64,000 nt of DNA. Origin: Oreohelix idahoensis. Taxonomy: Eukaryota > Mollusca > Gastropoda > Stylommatophora > Oreohelicidae. The position numbers and the translations under genes were made by a program. The notes under the pieces were generated by a model, which had not been told where the DNA came from, searched no databases, and worked only from the letters and a program-made list of their open reading frames with translations. How positions within the stretch are numbered: position 1 is the first letter of the stretch; each line of letters begins with the position of its first letter. The stretch is from positions 248,001-312,000 of the forward strand of contig JAMPIV010014841.1 of the NCBI GenBank assembly GCA_024509875.1, given 5' to 3'. This document shows, piece by piece, positions 46,141 to 58,996 of this stretch.

Positions 46141-46356
46141 ACTTTCTAATAATGCTAACTTGTTTTTGTTTTTATGTTTTAAATGTGTACAATTCGTCGC
46201 CAGCGTCAGATCCATTAGGGAGATTTTTTTTCTGCATTTATATTTTGAATCTTTATTTCTTCTTTATTCTTGAAATTTCAGTGTAAAATTAAAACCGGAA
46301 ACATCTTGCATCTCCTTAAAAGTGCTAGACACTAGAACCTCATTGTTTACGGAACA

Positions 46357-46388
46357 CAGTGTCCAGTGTCCAGTGTCCAGTGTCCAGT
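46357..46388. repeat. Short tandem repeat, 7-bp unit
   Basis: CAGTGTC repeated four to five times. Confidence 0.85.
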
Positions 46389-46399
46389 AATGGCAGGCT

Positions 46400-46850
46400 G
46401 TCTGTTTCTATTACTTCTTCTTCAAGTACCATTCCATCTGGCGCTAGTGACCATGTCTCTCCACAACTTCATATTCCGAATGTTGTTTATCAATTCTGCT
46501 GTTGACTTCTTTCAGTGCCACGTTATCAGTTAATCCATTATCATGTTGTCTTCTATCTCTTTTCCTTCTAACTTTCTTGTTATCAATATATTATCCAATT
46601 TCCTATTTCCCATAACATGTCAAAAGTGGATCGCTTTCTTTACACGTATAATGGGCTTCATATCAGGAGATCCCGATTACTGTTTTTAGCTTCCCATGGT
46701 ATTCTTCACATTTTTCTCTAAAACGACATCTTTGTGGCTTCCAACGTCCTATTTGTCTGCCAATTGTCCATGACTGACTTCCATATGTGAGTCTTGGCTC
46801 AATATAAGACCGAACACCTCTCTTTCTTCTTTACTTCTATTGACAAAATA
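46400..46850 (-). mobile_element. Decayed LINE RT segment (minus strand)
   Basis: On the minus strand, words such as ACTCACATATGGAAGTCAGTC give SYGSQSW-like sequence (compare YGCETW of LINE RTs), followed by degraded downstream RT sequence. Many stops and indels. Confidence 0.4.
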
Positions 46851-47189
46851 GAGTTGTATAACATATTTTTAATTTTATTGAATGTTTCTTTTGTCTGAAC
46901 TATTCTACTTTTTGCCTTTGAAATACATCTTCCATTTAATGTTACTAATGTTCATAGGTATTATTCCTACGACTAGCATAATAAGTAAACCTAGCCGTAT
47001 TTACAAATTCTTACAACAAGCAGAGCAGAAAAGAACGCGCCGAGAAGACAGCCAGGCAAAAAAGTAGCTGAGAACTGTCACCTCAAGAGTCATCATCCCC
47101 ATATTCTGTTATGACTGGAGGAGGCTGCTGGATTCACAAAGTCAGAAGACGTATATACAGAGAACACAAATGGTGGAAACGTATGGGGC

Positions 47190-47408
47190 ATACCTACAGA
47201 AAACAACCAAGAAGAGCGGTCTGACATTACATTTACTGTATAGGGAATACCTACAGAAAACAACTAAGAAGAGCGGTCTGACATTACATTGACTGTATAG
47301 GGAATACCTACAGAAAACAACTAAGAAGAGCGGTCTGACATTACATTTACTGTATAGGACATACCTACAGAAAACAACCAAGAAGAGCGGTCTGACATTA
47401 CATTGACT
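47190..47408. repeat. Minisatellite, 57-bp unit x ~4
   Basis: CTACAGAAAACAAC recurs at 47194, 47251, 47308 and 47365 (spacing 57, divisible by 3). On the minus strand this gives a 19-residue repeat (CNVRPLFLVVFCRYSLYS-type), which I regard as incidental. Confidence 0.9.
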
Positions 47409-48806
47409 AGAACCCACAAGGGCACACAAGAGTGGGAAAGCGAAATTGAGCCTGAAGAGGAACATAGAAGAGGAAGTCTAATCAGCAGTCATCACAGTGG
47501 TGGGGCTAAGAAAGATGGGTCAAGTTATAAATCAGCGACGAGCACAAATACAACCCCGTGTTTCACAGGGAACAGGAAGCATACATGATGACGATGATTC
47601 ACAGTACATGGTAATAAATCACACATTTAGCCGTGGATGACCAGACTCTTCTGTTCTATAACTGTAACCAGATGCAAAACAGAATGAAAATGCTTGATGA
47701 GAGGTCACATAAATAAGGTCTGAAAATACTCATGGAAAAGATAAAGATTATTAAGATGAAAGCAGTAAATGCTACCTCGTTTGCACTGAAAGAAATGTCG
47801 CTACTTAACATAAATATTTCTGTCGTATAAAGAGAAAGCTGAATGAACAGACAGTGATATCAAAATAAGAATACACAAGGCAAGTGCAGCTTTCAATGCA
47901 TTGGGAAATGTCTGAAGACTTTTATAAAACAAATCAAGTCCAACACAATAATAAGAATCTTTAGGTCAAGTGTCAAGGACATCATATTGCTTGGATCAGA
48001 AACATCAAAACAACAAAACGGATAACAAACTGTCAAAAATGGATGATTTTATAGAATATAAGGATTGAAATGATATGACAAGATCCTGGAGGCACACGCG
48101 TAGTTTCAGATTCGCATAAAGTGAAATAATTTTCTCCATAGAAATTCAGTACTTTACAGTTAGGGGGAGGCCTCTTCCTGGTAGATTAAAAAAAATATAT
48201 CAACGTTTGAAAAAAAAAAAAGAAAGAAAGAAAAGCGTTGGAAAACGAACTTAAAACATTAGAAGATTTAAAAAAAAACTCATGAAATTATGACGGTGGC
48301 ACCATATATAACTGAATTTTCTTATTAGAATCAATCTCCCGTTTTTTTTCACAGCTGACGTTATTTCGAATTCTCGTAAATTTAGATCGCGTAATCGCTG
48401 TCGCATTCTTCTTAAAGTTTACAACGATTTCCTATATTACGAGATATTTTCTCTTCAAACATTGCCTGCGGAAAAAAAAACACGGGCGTCCATTTTGGTG
48501 TCGGGTCAGAAATAAAAGCTGCATGAGACAAGAAGAGTTAAACTTCAAATATTTACTCAGCTTTCTCCGTTCCCAATCACGTGACTGGATGTCGGTAAAA
48601 ATATCTGATACATAATGGTCTACATGTTCCTTAGCACAGTTTTAAAAAGTTTATTATGGAATCTATAGTTTAAGATACGGTTTGGCAGTTTCTTTAAAGT
48701 ATAATTTATTTTTAATAACCTCGCCTTCTACTTGAAAAAAGGTGCTACTTAAAAAAAAAAAAAAAAAAAAAACCTAATAGTAAAAATAAATTTTGGTTTG
48801 TCTAAT
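47409..48806. other. Unannotated stretch
   Basis: AT-rich with A-runs (48196-48235, 48751-48770); no gene supported. Confidence 0.4.
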
Positions 48807-49393
48807 CACGGTTTCTCAACCGGGGTTCCACGGAACCCAAAGGTACCGCAAGACGTTACTAGGGGTTCCCCGAGAGATGGTGATTGAAAAAAAAACAAAA
48901 AACGATATTTCAACTTTGAGCGCTAGCGATGTTAGCGGTTGCCATGGTGGGCAGTGAACGAGCAGCCAGTCCAGTAATTCGCAGGCTTGCACATACCATA
49001 TTTAATTAACATCTTGTAGAGTAGAAATATGTGATAAGACTTTTAAGCCTACTCGGATAAGATATTAAAAAATGAAGTAGGAAATTATTAAAAAATAAAA
49101 AACTGAAGTTTCTTCTACATACACTACTGACTTGCATTAGAGCTGATATCCTTTGTGAGGAGGGGGAACCATACATAAAGAGTCGCCTAATAACTTGGCC
49201 AAAATAAACAGATGTACATTTTAAAAATCACTCTTTGCTCATTGACAATTTTTCCTGGATTATTATATTTAGAACTTGCTAATCACGCTAAGGTACCATG
49301 AGCTCTAGATATAATACTTTTTATGCAGGGGTCCCATGAGACCTGAAAAGTGTTTCAAGGGTTCCTCCAGAATAAAAAGGTTGAGAAAGGCTA
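48807..49393. mobile_element. Non-autonomous hAT-like DNA transposon
   Basis: Left end CACGGTTTCTCAACC and right end GGTTGAGAAAGGCTA are imperfect inverted repeats of the common hAT type (CAGNGGTTCTCAACC). GGTTCC-type words follow inward at both ends. A possible 8-bp duplication (GTCTAATC / GTCTAAAC, 7 of 8) flanks it. About 590 bp with no transposase, so an internally deleted derivative. Confidence 0.6.
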
Positions 49394-49479
49394 GTCTAAA
49401 CAGAGGACATGTGTGAGCACGGGAATGTTGGTTGCATTGAAAATCTGAAGACTCACAATCGGAAGATCACCATCATCAC

Positions 49480-49720
49480 AACCTTTATGCTCCACGTGGA
49501 GCAAAAGGTCCTCAACAAACATATACCAGGCCTTCCTGTTCTGTACTGTCAGTTTAAGTACCTCTTGAATTCAGTTTTCATGTCTGTCTCAAGTTCTATT
49601 CCCATAAGTTTTTTTTCCTTCTAGTTCTGCCTCCATGTCTCTTATTCAGGGGATTCCAGAGCAGAGACTACCTTGTAATGCTATCAACAGGTGTTCTTAG
49701 CGTGTGTCCTATTTAACGCC
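49480..49720 (-). mobile_element. LINE 3'-end fragment, family L (minus strand)
   Basis: The block GGGGATTCCAGAGCAGAGAC ... CCTTGTAATGCTATCAACAG matches, in reverse complement, the GCATTACAAG...TTCTGGAAT block of other family-L copies. Confidence 0.5.
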
Positions 49721-50194
49721 AAAATCTTCGTTTGGATCTTTCCATCATTTCCACGTTAGTAATCTTGTATATGGAGTACCATTTCGATTCTTCTATTCTG
49801 CGCAGGCATCCAATTATGAACGTCTGCATTATTCTGGCACACTGGAAAGACTAAAGCATTTTTCGGAAACAGGGGCTCTATGTCTTATAGCCTGGACAAT
49901 TCATGAAGAGATAACCGGTAATGTTAGCGTTATTAATACAAGCGACAGACAGTGTGTGTGTGTGTGTTTTTAAAAAAAATATAAGATCGTTACTTAATAG
50001 CGTGGAATCATGTTAATATTTTGTTATACAAGTCCTGATATGCCCGTACTAATTGTCTAATTGAAACTTCCTGTGACGAACAATGAAACAATCCCGTCAG
50101 CTCTTTGGAAAAATACGGACAGGTGCGCATTGCACCATGAAAGGTAAATTGAACACCCAGTAAAAGAATGCGTATCTTCTTCTTCTTCTCCTTT

Positions 50195-50478
50195 GATCCT
50201 TAGCCGCCGACTGCCAAAGCAGTCAGTGGCCATCACGCCTGGTGGCGTCTTGTAGGGCAGCAACAAATTGCTTCTACTTTGTTCGGTCGGCGGCCATCCT
50301 GCATACAGTGCCCCAACTCTGGTTCGGCGGTCAGGGTATCCGTTTTTATGCCAATAGCTTCCTCTCGGCTTTCACAACTGACAGTCATACGAGCCTGAGA
50401 CTCCGTCCCGCATCAAAGTTTTTCCATTTGTTGCTGTTTCCGTAACTGTTCAGATTATTTCCATAGACAGGTGCGGAT

Positions 50479-50511
<33 letters not shown>

Positions 50512-50690
50512 ATCGGCCCTGCACTAAAACCCCCAACTTGGAGGACCAGTGTATCAGCTTTTGTCTGACCCCTACCCGCACAGACTTGTCCATCTTGGTT
50601 GAATCTACAAGGAGTATGGCATAGCTCTGGGGGTTGTCAGAGTACGCAAGCTGCCGTACCGCTACAAGGTATAGGTACCATTGATGGCAG
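50195..50690 (+). repeat. Dispersed repeat family B, copy 2, with a 32-base G tract
   Basis: It aligns with 12970-13420 over its length. A pure G run (50479-50510) replaces the region just before TATCGGCCCTG; its length is likely unreliable in assembly. Confidence 0.7.
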
Positions 50691-50732
50691 CACATTGCAC
50701 CGTGAAAGCTAAATTAAACACCGATTATAAGA

Positions 50733-50875
50733 GCAGGAAATAAGAGAAGATCGGCTACCACGACAAATATAGGAAACCAAGAGCCAGGGATCCAGACCTA
50801 CAGGATGACCCAGTTTTCGCTAGAAGGACAACATTAGACAAACTCTGACGGCCCGAGATTGGATTGGAACCTGGT
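50733..50875 (+). mobile_element. LINE 3'-end fragment, family D (plus strand)
   Basis: GATCGGCTACCACGACAAAT ... CCAGGGATCCAGACC ... GACAACATTAGACAAACTC matches the reverse complement of 60550-60660. Coding sense corresponds to the LINE RT C-terminus (LPRQAW-type). Stops present. Confidence 0.6.
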
Positions 50876-51483
50876 CAAGAGGAATGTGACTAAACGTCTG
50901 AACATGCTCTTTTGTGTGATCTCTCACACCTTCAGCCCTCCGGCAGTATCTTTTCTGTGTCTTCATTTTTCTCACTCATCGCTTTTATTTGGCATTTTTT
51001 CATTCATTATTTTCACTATTTTGCTCTATGCTGGACATAGCATGGTGAATTATCTAACACGCCACTCCCCTATGGCAGTATTTGCTACGGGAGTAATGCG
51101 TATCTTATTGTTTCACACTCCACTCCCAGACTGTTGTTACGATTCGCCAGGTTTGCTAATCCGGCCAACGATAATATTTTATCGCCTAATCTGTCTGACC
51201 GCCTGTGGAAACGGGGCGGTCAAAAATTTGAACTCATTGGAAAGATGTTGATCATGTTGACGCAAGCCATTATTGAGATACGACGAAAGAAGACAATACG
51301 GTGTGACCAGACATCTGTCTAGCGGAGACACGCAGATAAAGGTAATAAACAGAGGTGCGCCGAAAGTCTTAGGTAACGATATGACATCACTGTTTAAGAG
51401 GCCACGCGTGTATATTAAATTTAATATTTTCAAATACGCGTGGGATGAATAATGATAAACTTCCCCACCCAAACAGGGCTAGA
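50876..51483. other. Unannotated stretch
   Basis: A 130-codon hydrophobic frame (50859-51251) has no recognisable domain and starts inside a LINE fragment; not called a gene. Confidence 0.4.
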
Positions 51484-51485
51484 TA

Positions 51486-52821
51486 CGAGGGGCGTTCAGA
51501 AAGTAATGCACCACTTCGTTTTCTCAGCTAATAATGAAGATAGAAGCACGAAATTTTGGACACTTCAAATATGGCATATGCCAATTGTGTGCACCAAATT
51601 GCACTGCAACCGGCCAAATAATACGGCTGCTCTAAACCGTTGAAATGGAGCGTGTTAGCAACTTGCGTTATAAACAGCGAATTGTGATAAAATATCTCGT
51701 TGCAGAGAAGGAAACTGTTGTGAATATTCACAAGCGTCTATGTGATGTGTATGGAAGTTTTGCAGTCGACAGGAGTACAGTCAGTCGCTGGGTTCAGAGA
51801 ATCAAAGAATCAGGAAGTGGAGATACGGAGCTGCTTGATCGGCCGCGCTGTGGACGTCCTGCCACAGCCACCAACGCAGAAATGTTGAAATGCGCTGAGG
51901 GCATTATTCTTACTGATAAGCAAATCACTACTCAACAATTGGCCTTAAGCTGTCAGTCAGCATTGGTAGTGCAAATGCAGTTATAAAAACTCTCGGATTT
52001 TCTAAGGTTTGCGCAAGATGGGTTCCTCGAAGTCTCACAAATGACCACCGATTGCAAAGGAAAGCAATTTCTTCTGAATTGTTGGAGCGTTTCAATGCTG
52101 ATGGAGAGAACTTTTTGGCTAAGATCGTTACAGGTGACGAAACCTGGGCACATCATTTTGAGCCTGAGACAAAAAGACAGTCAATGGAGTGGCATTATCC
52201 GCAATCACCAAGGAGAAAGAAATTCAAGACAATTCCTTCAGCTGGAAAGGTCATGATCACTGTCTTTTGGGACATTGAAGGTGTGATTCTTGTGGACGTT
52301 ATGCCAAGAGGAGAGACAATCAATTCGCAAGTTTACATTAAAACATTGAAAAAACTCAATCAACGTTTTTGCAGATATCGGCCGCACAAGAATCCAGCAG
52401 ACCTGCTTCTCCTTCACGACAATGCGCGCCCTCGCACAAGTCTGGCAACACGGGAAGCAATCACCACATTGGGTTGGACTGTACTACCCCATCCACCCTA
52501 TAGTCCCGATTTGGCACCCTCTGATTTTCATCTATTTGGCCCACTTAAAAATGCACTCCGTGGAACAAGGTTTGAAGATGATGAAGGAGTGAATCATGCA
52601 GCGAAGAAATGGCTACATGATCAAGACAAAATCTAGTACGGGCTAGGAATACATGTACTTGTTTCGCGCTAGCATAAAGCCGTACAAGTTGATGGGGATT
52701 ATGTTGAATAATACCGATGTTTACATGAATATCCATGTATATTGTGTATAAATTTCATGCTTTCTGAATAAACATCTCCTGTGATAAACGATGTGGTGCA
52801 TTACTTTCGGAACGCCCCTCG
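51486..52821 (+). mobile_element. mariner transposon (1336 bp), inactive
   Basis: Terminal inverted repeats of ~30 bp: CGAGGGGCGTTCAGAAAGTA at the left; the right end reads the same in reverse complement with one mismatch (TTCCGAAAG). TA flanks both ends (51484-51485, 52822-52823), the normal mariner target duplication. Length and layout fit an otherwise complete element. Confidence 0.95.
51645..52636 (+). pseudogene. mariner transposase (DD34D), frameshifted and with a premature stop
   Basis: Cut-and-paste transposase. The N-terminal paired-like helix-turn-helix half (51645-51986) includes VDRSTVSRWVQRIKESG and the GRPATA linker. A one-base loss near 51947 shifts the frame; the second half is open from about 51950 to 52636. 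Catalytic residues are Asp 52136-52138 (TGDETW), Asp 52418-52420 (HDNARP) and Asp 52523-52525 (YSPDLAPSDF), 34 residues apart between the last two: the DD34D signature. TAG at 52634-52636 and another TAG about 45 bp further interrupt the C-terminal tail, which otherwise continues to around 52710. Non-functional as read. Confidence 0.93.
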
Positions 52822-53124
52822 TAGATTGGATTGGTTCGCCAGAATCTACTATGATTTAATTCGAACTTTCGGTGGAAACACAGCTGGGATTTCTAACTAA
52901 GGATTGTGAGATATAATCTAACAAACTCGGAGTCACAACACACAGAACAGACAGACTACATCGCAGCGTCAACTCAACACCTCCTACAAGCCAGAAGAAA
53001 GAGAATAGGACTTACAATTCCACAACTATAAGTACCAGATCGAGTATTGGGCAACTTTGGAATTTACAAGTAAACCCGCAATTTTAATACAAAACTGGAA
53101 ATTTGGGAATTTTATCAAAAGTAG

Positions 53125-53266
53125 TTATAAGAGGAATTATAGATTTCCAGACCAAGTGTTTCACCCGTCATAAGAGGAATTATAGATTTCCAGACCAAGT
53201 GTCTCACCCGTCATAAGAGGAATTATAGATTTCCAGACCCAGTGTTTCACCCGTCATAAGAGGAAT
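53125..53266. repeat. Minisatellite, 43-bp unit x ~3.3
   Basis: ATAAGAGGAATTATAGATTT recurs at 53127, 53170 and 53213, and in part at 53256 (spacing 43). Confidence 0.92.
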
Positions 53267-53417
53267 TTCTCAGACTTAAGTGATTCGAACAGCATCTAAA
53301 TACAGGGCTGTGGGTCCATTCTAATCTGTGCCAGGAGAAGCGTGTACTCCCAAAATTTTGGGGTAAGTGTAAACAATTTATTTACTAATGTAAATTTTAC
53401 AGGTTTCTTGCTAAGTG

Positions 53418-53720
<303 letters not shown>

Positions 53721-54419
53721 CATCACATGTGCCTAAAGTGTATAGAATCATTTTGTGAGATGTATATACCTTTTTTAATTGTAATTCAGGCAAATCATTA
53801 TCCATGCACTCCAGACGCAATTTCCTAGTTGACACCCAGAATGATATTGGTGAATCTTCATCAAATTCCCTGAGTTACATTGTGTTCTCGGGACTTTAAT
53901 TCTTCTGAGAGGTTAACATTCGTGGGTGGAGCGCATGAAAATGGGCCTGTTAGTTTGTGGAGAACAAAAGTACTGAGGCATTTTGTTCTTTCTAATTTGT
54001 CACAGTTTGTGGTTACAAGACATCAAACTTAAGTACTGAAGTTCCTACGCCCCTAGTGTGAGAGAAGAGTATCACCACCAACCGCCTACAGTGGACGCAT
54101 TATGTGGAGACGTTTACTCATCACCAAAAAGAAGTGACGGAAACCACAGCTGCAGGACTCATCTGGAGCTAAGTTTTATATAACAGGCTACAGCAAAAAT
54201 ACAGAGATTATTATTAACGCACTACCAAAACCTCAATGAGGAAAAATTTACTATAACTTTCACCCCATTTAATCCTTATTTTAACTTGTTGAACTAATTG
54301 ACTATTAAATTTGTTGTATGTTATTTTAAACTAAACAATAATAGTTGATTCAGTTTATTTGTACGAAAGCAACGTATGAGCCAGTTCTTCTTGATAAATA
54401 CATATCTATAAATATAGAG

Positions 54420-54850
54420 CCATTAACTATAAGAGGGCATTCGTTGGATTACCCCAACTGGGGGCTTGACGAGCCAGAATAATTGCATAACCCCTTCACA
54501 AAAGGCGACGGACCAGATAATAAGTTAACAAACTTGCTCAGCCCTTAAGCAGCGTTTGTTCTTGACTTCTGGGAATTTCTCGTGAAGGCTCGCCTACGGT
54601 AGAATCGCCATTCATCTTCTATCTACATCTTTGCCAAGAGTAAACTTGCGTGAAGATAGATACCTTGGACGACCTACTTTTAGATAAGATACGCTTGCGT
54701 TGTGACCATTAGTGGACCACCACTGCACAGAAAGGGGAGGCTATCCCATGACAAGGAAGATAGCCGATACCATAGTATGGCCCTGTCTCTGGCAAACCTC
54801 TACACCCCACGATAGAAAATGAACGACTAAGTAAGTATTAAGTAAGTTAT
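54420..54850 (+). repeat. Family E copy 2 followed by a family D LINE 3' end
   Basis: 54470-54750 shares ordered blocks with 41945-42270. 54783-54850 (CAAACCTCTACACC ... ACGACTAAGTAAGTA) matches the 3' end of LINE family D with its TAAG-type tail. Confidence 0.55.
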
Positions 54851-54967
54851 AAAAGCACGCAGGCCTGTCATTTCTTTTTCCGGGTGCGTTTACCACTGGC
54901 CATAAGTGAAGGTAAGTATGAAGGTAAGTATGAAGGCAATGATGAAGTTGACATGGAGTGGAAAGGA

Positions 54968-55089
54968 ATGAAGTGACCACAGAAACATTAGTGACGTCAT
55001 CAAGACACTCAGCTTAAAGAACACATCATGAAGTGACCACAGACACATCGGTGACGTCATCAAGACACTCAGCTTAAAGAACACATCAT
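54968..55089. repeat. Tandem duplication, 60-bp unit x 2, with CRE-like sites
   Basis: ATGAAGTGACCACAG starts at 54968 and 55028. Each unit contains the palindrome TGACGTCA, a CREB/ATF-type site; function unknown. Confidence 0.85.
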
Positions 55090-55859
55090 AATTATTTCCG
55101 GACACGTTTTACCAGGATACTTGCGTCTGTGGTAATAACAGATATATGGCGTACTGTGTGGGTACGTGCGTTTTCTAATTATTAACCTGCATCACGTAGT
55201 CTGGTAAGTGTGTGTGTGTGTGTGTGTGTTCTGAGAAATGTGACAACAGTTGAGGGGACCTCGCAGTGTCTGGGACTTGGGTAACGATATATGACCGCCA
55301 GGAAGGCTGTTATGCCATGTTTTATTTTATTTCCTCCCGCTATTCACAAGGTAATGTCCACGAATTCGATACTCCGTTTTTACCACTTCCTGAGATCAAT
55401 TCTGCCAGTTGTCGTTTGGGAATGACTGATTGGACAGACGTGACTAGGGTTATTATGTATTTGATTAGACACGTGATTAGCAGTCGATATGACCTGTAGG
55501 GTGGGCCTATCAGTAATATGGGAAGTACGGTGCGTTTGATCAATTACATCATTATACAGACAAAGGTAATTAGAAGGCATCGACACGTAGCCTGGTCAGG
55601 GCCCGTGTAGTCCTCGGGGGACTCTGAGAAGACAAAGGGTAGGACTACTGCTGTCTCAGGCATGTCGTATGAAGTCGCTATTATGTGGTTGTTGTATGGG
55701 GCACAATAATAAGCGATGTATGAGGCTGGCACTCGTAAGAAGGAACAAGAACGCTAAACAACAGAAAAGTAGCAGTAACGATAGGCACATCGGGGAAGTG
55801 AATCAGAACTATACGAACTTCACAATCGCTTGGCTGCAAGAATGAATAGGGAAAGGTCA
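55090..55859. other. Unannotated stretch
   Basis: Contains a short (TG)n run at 55207-55229 and a weak partial match to the family A 5' end near 55659. No gene supported. Confidence 0.35.
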
Positions 55860-56060
55860 CACAGCCAACTCAGTACCAAAATATGTATAGGGATAGCAAC
55901 TTCATCAAGTAAAACACATTGCTACAGACACTAGTGCTGCAACAGAACATGAATGCTTTTGTGTAGACTTCCAATATGCCGGCCATTATGTAATAGTGGC
56001 TTCTAATATCTATTGTAAGCAAAATGATAACAACAATAATGATGATGTTTATGCAGACGA
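55860..56060 (+). repeat. Dispersed repeat family A, copy
   Basis: ATAGGGATAGCAACTTCATC ... ACACATTGCTACAGACACTA ... ends in AATGATGATG; same block order as 35240-35440. Confidence 0.55.
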
Positions 56061-58334
56061 TGCCATGTTTTCGTGAGGTCAATTTTCTCATGGCTGTTTT
56101 CATCAGCTATTGCTGGTAAACATTCAGATAACTAACACTATTACTTCCTGGCAACAAATTTCAGAACCATATTTAAATTGGTTATTCTAACAATAATTTT
56201 ACATGTCTAAAAGCATTCAGAGTTGATACGCTCCACATAAAGTCAGTGGATGGTCTGTACAAGCAATAAAGCAACCGAGTAACCTCTGCAGGAAGTCGGA
56301 CATTCAAATCAGTCAGGCAGATCATTTCTGTCAGAAATGAGACAAGTGTATGGTCTCTAAAAGCAGGTACAACAAACAAGCGAATCATTTATACAGACAG
56401 ATAAATGAATGAACTTCACATGCAGTCAGGCATGTGGATAAACGTGACAAGCAAGCATACAAGTGGAGCCTTCTACTATCAGTTTTACAAATGTGTGTCC
56501 ATAATCATTCAAAAAAAGGTATCTTTCAGTCTGATAAATGCATGAACTACACTGCAATGCGGTATTTGCAAACTGACCTACTAGAAACTGAGCCAGAGCT
56601 AAACATTTTATAAGACGTAAGTTTCAAATTCAAAACAAACCTTTTTGAAGTGCAAGTGTGAAATATGTTATATTGTTAATGTACATTAGTTTCAAGATGT
56701 CCTGCTGAACTATTATTTTTTGCATTACAATCAGTAAGCTGTATCTACGTTCAGGGACATCAAGTGATAGCAACTAAGCATTGAAAAGTCTTCTGATCGG
56801 AGTCTGAACAGGTGCAGGAGATGGGCTGTGATGATGTACAGCAGAAAATTGGAGGCAACAGGGATGTTATTCCAAAGACGGCAGTAACGAATACCTTGGG
56901 TAATCTGAACATCAAGCAAGGAAGCTCTCAGAGAAACAAGATAGTCTTCAATTATTTAGCATGAAATAGACGAGACTGTCAAGGTTATTTGTACGCGTCA
57001 TGAGAAGAGAAAAATTAGATAATCATTGAACAACTGTACTAGTAAATTGAATTCAAAGAGAAGCACAGAAATTCACAGAGGGGCACTTCAACAAACTTAC
57101 CACATAGTATGAGCAAAGGTTGAAGATATTGCTGATTCAAAACACCAGTGGTCGCAGGAAATGGAGCGACATGATTGCTAACGCCAATCACCATTGAATT
57201 CAATCAATGAATGATAACGAACACATTTTTCAGTTAAAAGAGAGCCTGAGAAAAAACTCAATGTGCGAACTTTTTTGTGTGAGGTGCCGAAAGAAAAAAG
57301 CATAAAGTAAGTAAAAAAATGAATTAAAACAGAGAACATATCAGATCTAGCCCAGTCCCCCGCCCCGCGTGGCAAAAAATAGTAAATACGACCCTGCTTG
57401 GCAGGCGGTCAAAAGAATGGGTATTCTATCTCTTCAGTCAGACAAGTTAATATCCTCAACAAGCAGTCTGACGTGTAGTTCCTTCCACAAACAGCCAGAC
57501 TAGTAAATGACCTCTTGTAACATCTAGTTATTTGGACAACCTCTACCGGCACAAGTGCGAAGTAACATGCAGTACCAATCCAGCTCTTAGCTAATAATTA
57601 TATAGATTTTTACCTCAAATTCCCATGTTTGGATGCATTTCGTAGCAGATATACCATGCACAGCACGACTAGGTACTAACACTGTTCATCCCAGACTAAA
57701 AAATGGAAGCAAGCTAGAGAGTGTCAGTCGGTGGCTAAATTAAGTATTCATGGGGAACATCTCAAAGTGAACGAGACATTGATAAAGTGTTTGAGACTGA
57801 TGAGACCGTCTAGAAAGCTGTACAGATAAAGATGGGTCAGAGTTAGGAGTATAAGAAAAGAAGACAATAGAAAAGAAAATTAAAAGAAAGATAAGAAGGG
57901 AAACGTTGTGGTGGAGCAAATTAAAAGAATAACTGTTTTCAATTTTAAGGTTTTCTAATCTGAGTGAATAAATAAATAAATAAAGGAATTTTTTTTTTTT
58001 AAGTAAGAATATTTCTAGTGTATGGCGTAAGGCTAGCAGGGATGGACGTATGAGAAGATGCATCCGGCGCGCAACAGAAACAGTCAGTATTCATTTCCTT
58101 TGACATATGCTGAGGGGGAGTGAGCACATATGTATTTGCCTGGAGTGCAATGGTGTCAGTTGTGTTCAACAATAATAATAACTGTGTATGGCTGTGGAAC
58201 ATGGACAACAACAAAAGTTATAATCAGGAAGATAGGACCTATCGTACGTGGACGCATGCCCAGAATAAAAGTACTGAGCTGGTATGACAAGATCAGAGAC
58301 CGAAGACGCAGCAAGAGAGATGAATGCAGTTAGC
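56061..58334. other. Unannotated stretch with a possible LINE trace
   Basis: No supported gene. Near 58190-58215 a YGCGTWTTTK-like reading resembles the YGCETWTLTK segment of LINE RTs, but the context is too decayed to call. Confidence 0.3.
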
Positions 58335-58605
58335 GACTCATAGCTTGACTGCTTGCGTCAGGGTCAGCGAACCAGAGCTGACCAAGACCCGACTCCACCT
58401 CCAAGTGGTGGTCCTGGAAACAGGCTGCATCACTGCAGTCTGACTGAGAGAGTAGGGATCGAAGTGGGAAGGCAAACCCGGTCCCAAAAAATGCCGTGCT
58501 GAAATCGGATGTGTCGGCCGAAAGGCGCAAATATTGCAGCTTTGCTGTAAACGGACACAACGCAACAAACGTCCTTTTCAGAACGAACGAAGAAGAAGAA
58601 GAACT
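58335..58605 (-). repeat. Dispersed repeat family C, minus orientation
   Basis: The reverse complement matches 12562-12745 and extends it by about 100 bp (CAGACTGCAGTGATGCAGCC on the minus strand). The shared frame is open here for ~76 codons. Confidence 0.7.
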
Positions 58606-58609
58606 GATG

Positions 58610-58996
58610 GGGGAAAAGAACTAGACACCAGTGGAACAAAGTGTGAAGAAAAGACGCTGGCATTGGATAGGACACTCATTAAGAAAACTTGTTGATTGCA
58701 TTACAAGACCATCCTTGTTCTGGTATTCCCAGGGTAATAGAAAAGAGGGAAACCAAATAAACATAGAGAAGAAACTGGAGACAGACATTAAGTTGATAAA
58801 GACTGCATGGAAAGACCTTGACCTATGGCACGTGGCAGAATGAATTGGCATGAAATTTGCTGAAGACGTAAGATGTTGGTGAGCTGAAAAGTGTTGATAA
58901 TGATGATGCTGATGGCGATGATGACGATGATAAAGATAGTGACGATAACGATGAAGACGATGAAAACGAAGATGATGATGATGATGACGATGATCC
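58610..58996 (+). mobile_element. LINE 3'-end fragment, family L, with a GAT-rich tail
   Basis: Reads VKKRRWHWIGHSLRKLVDCI and WYSQGNRKEGNQ, the typical C-terminal end of animal LINE reverse transcriptases, without a stop until 58843. An impure GAT/GAC array (58895-58996) follows, probably an expanded 3' tail. Confidence 0.7.
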
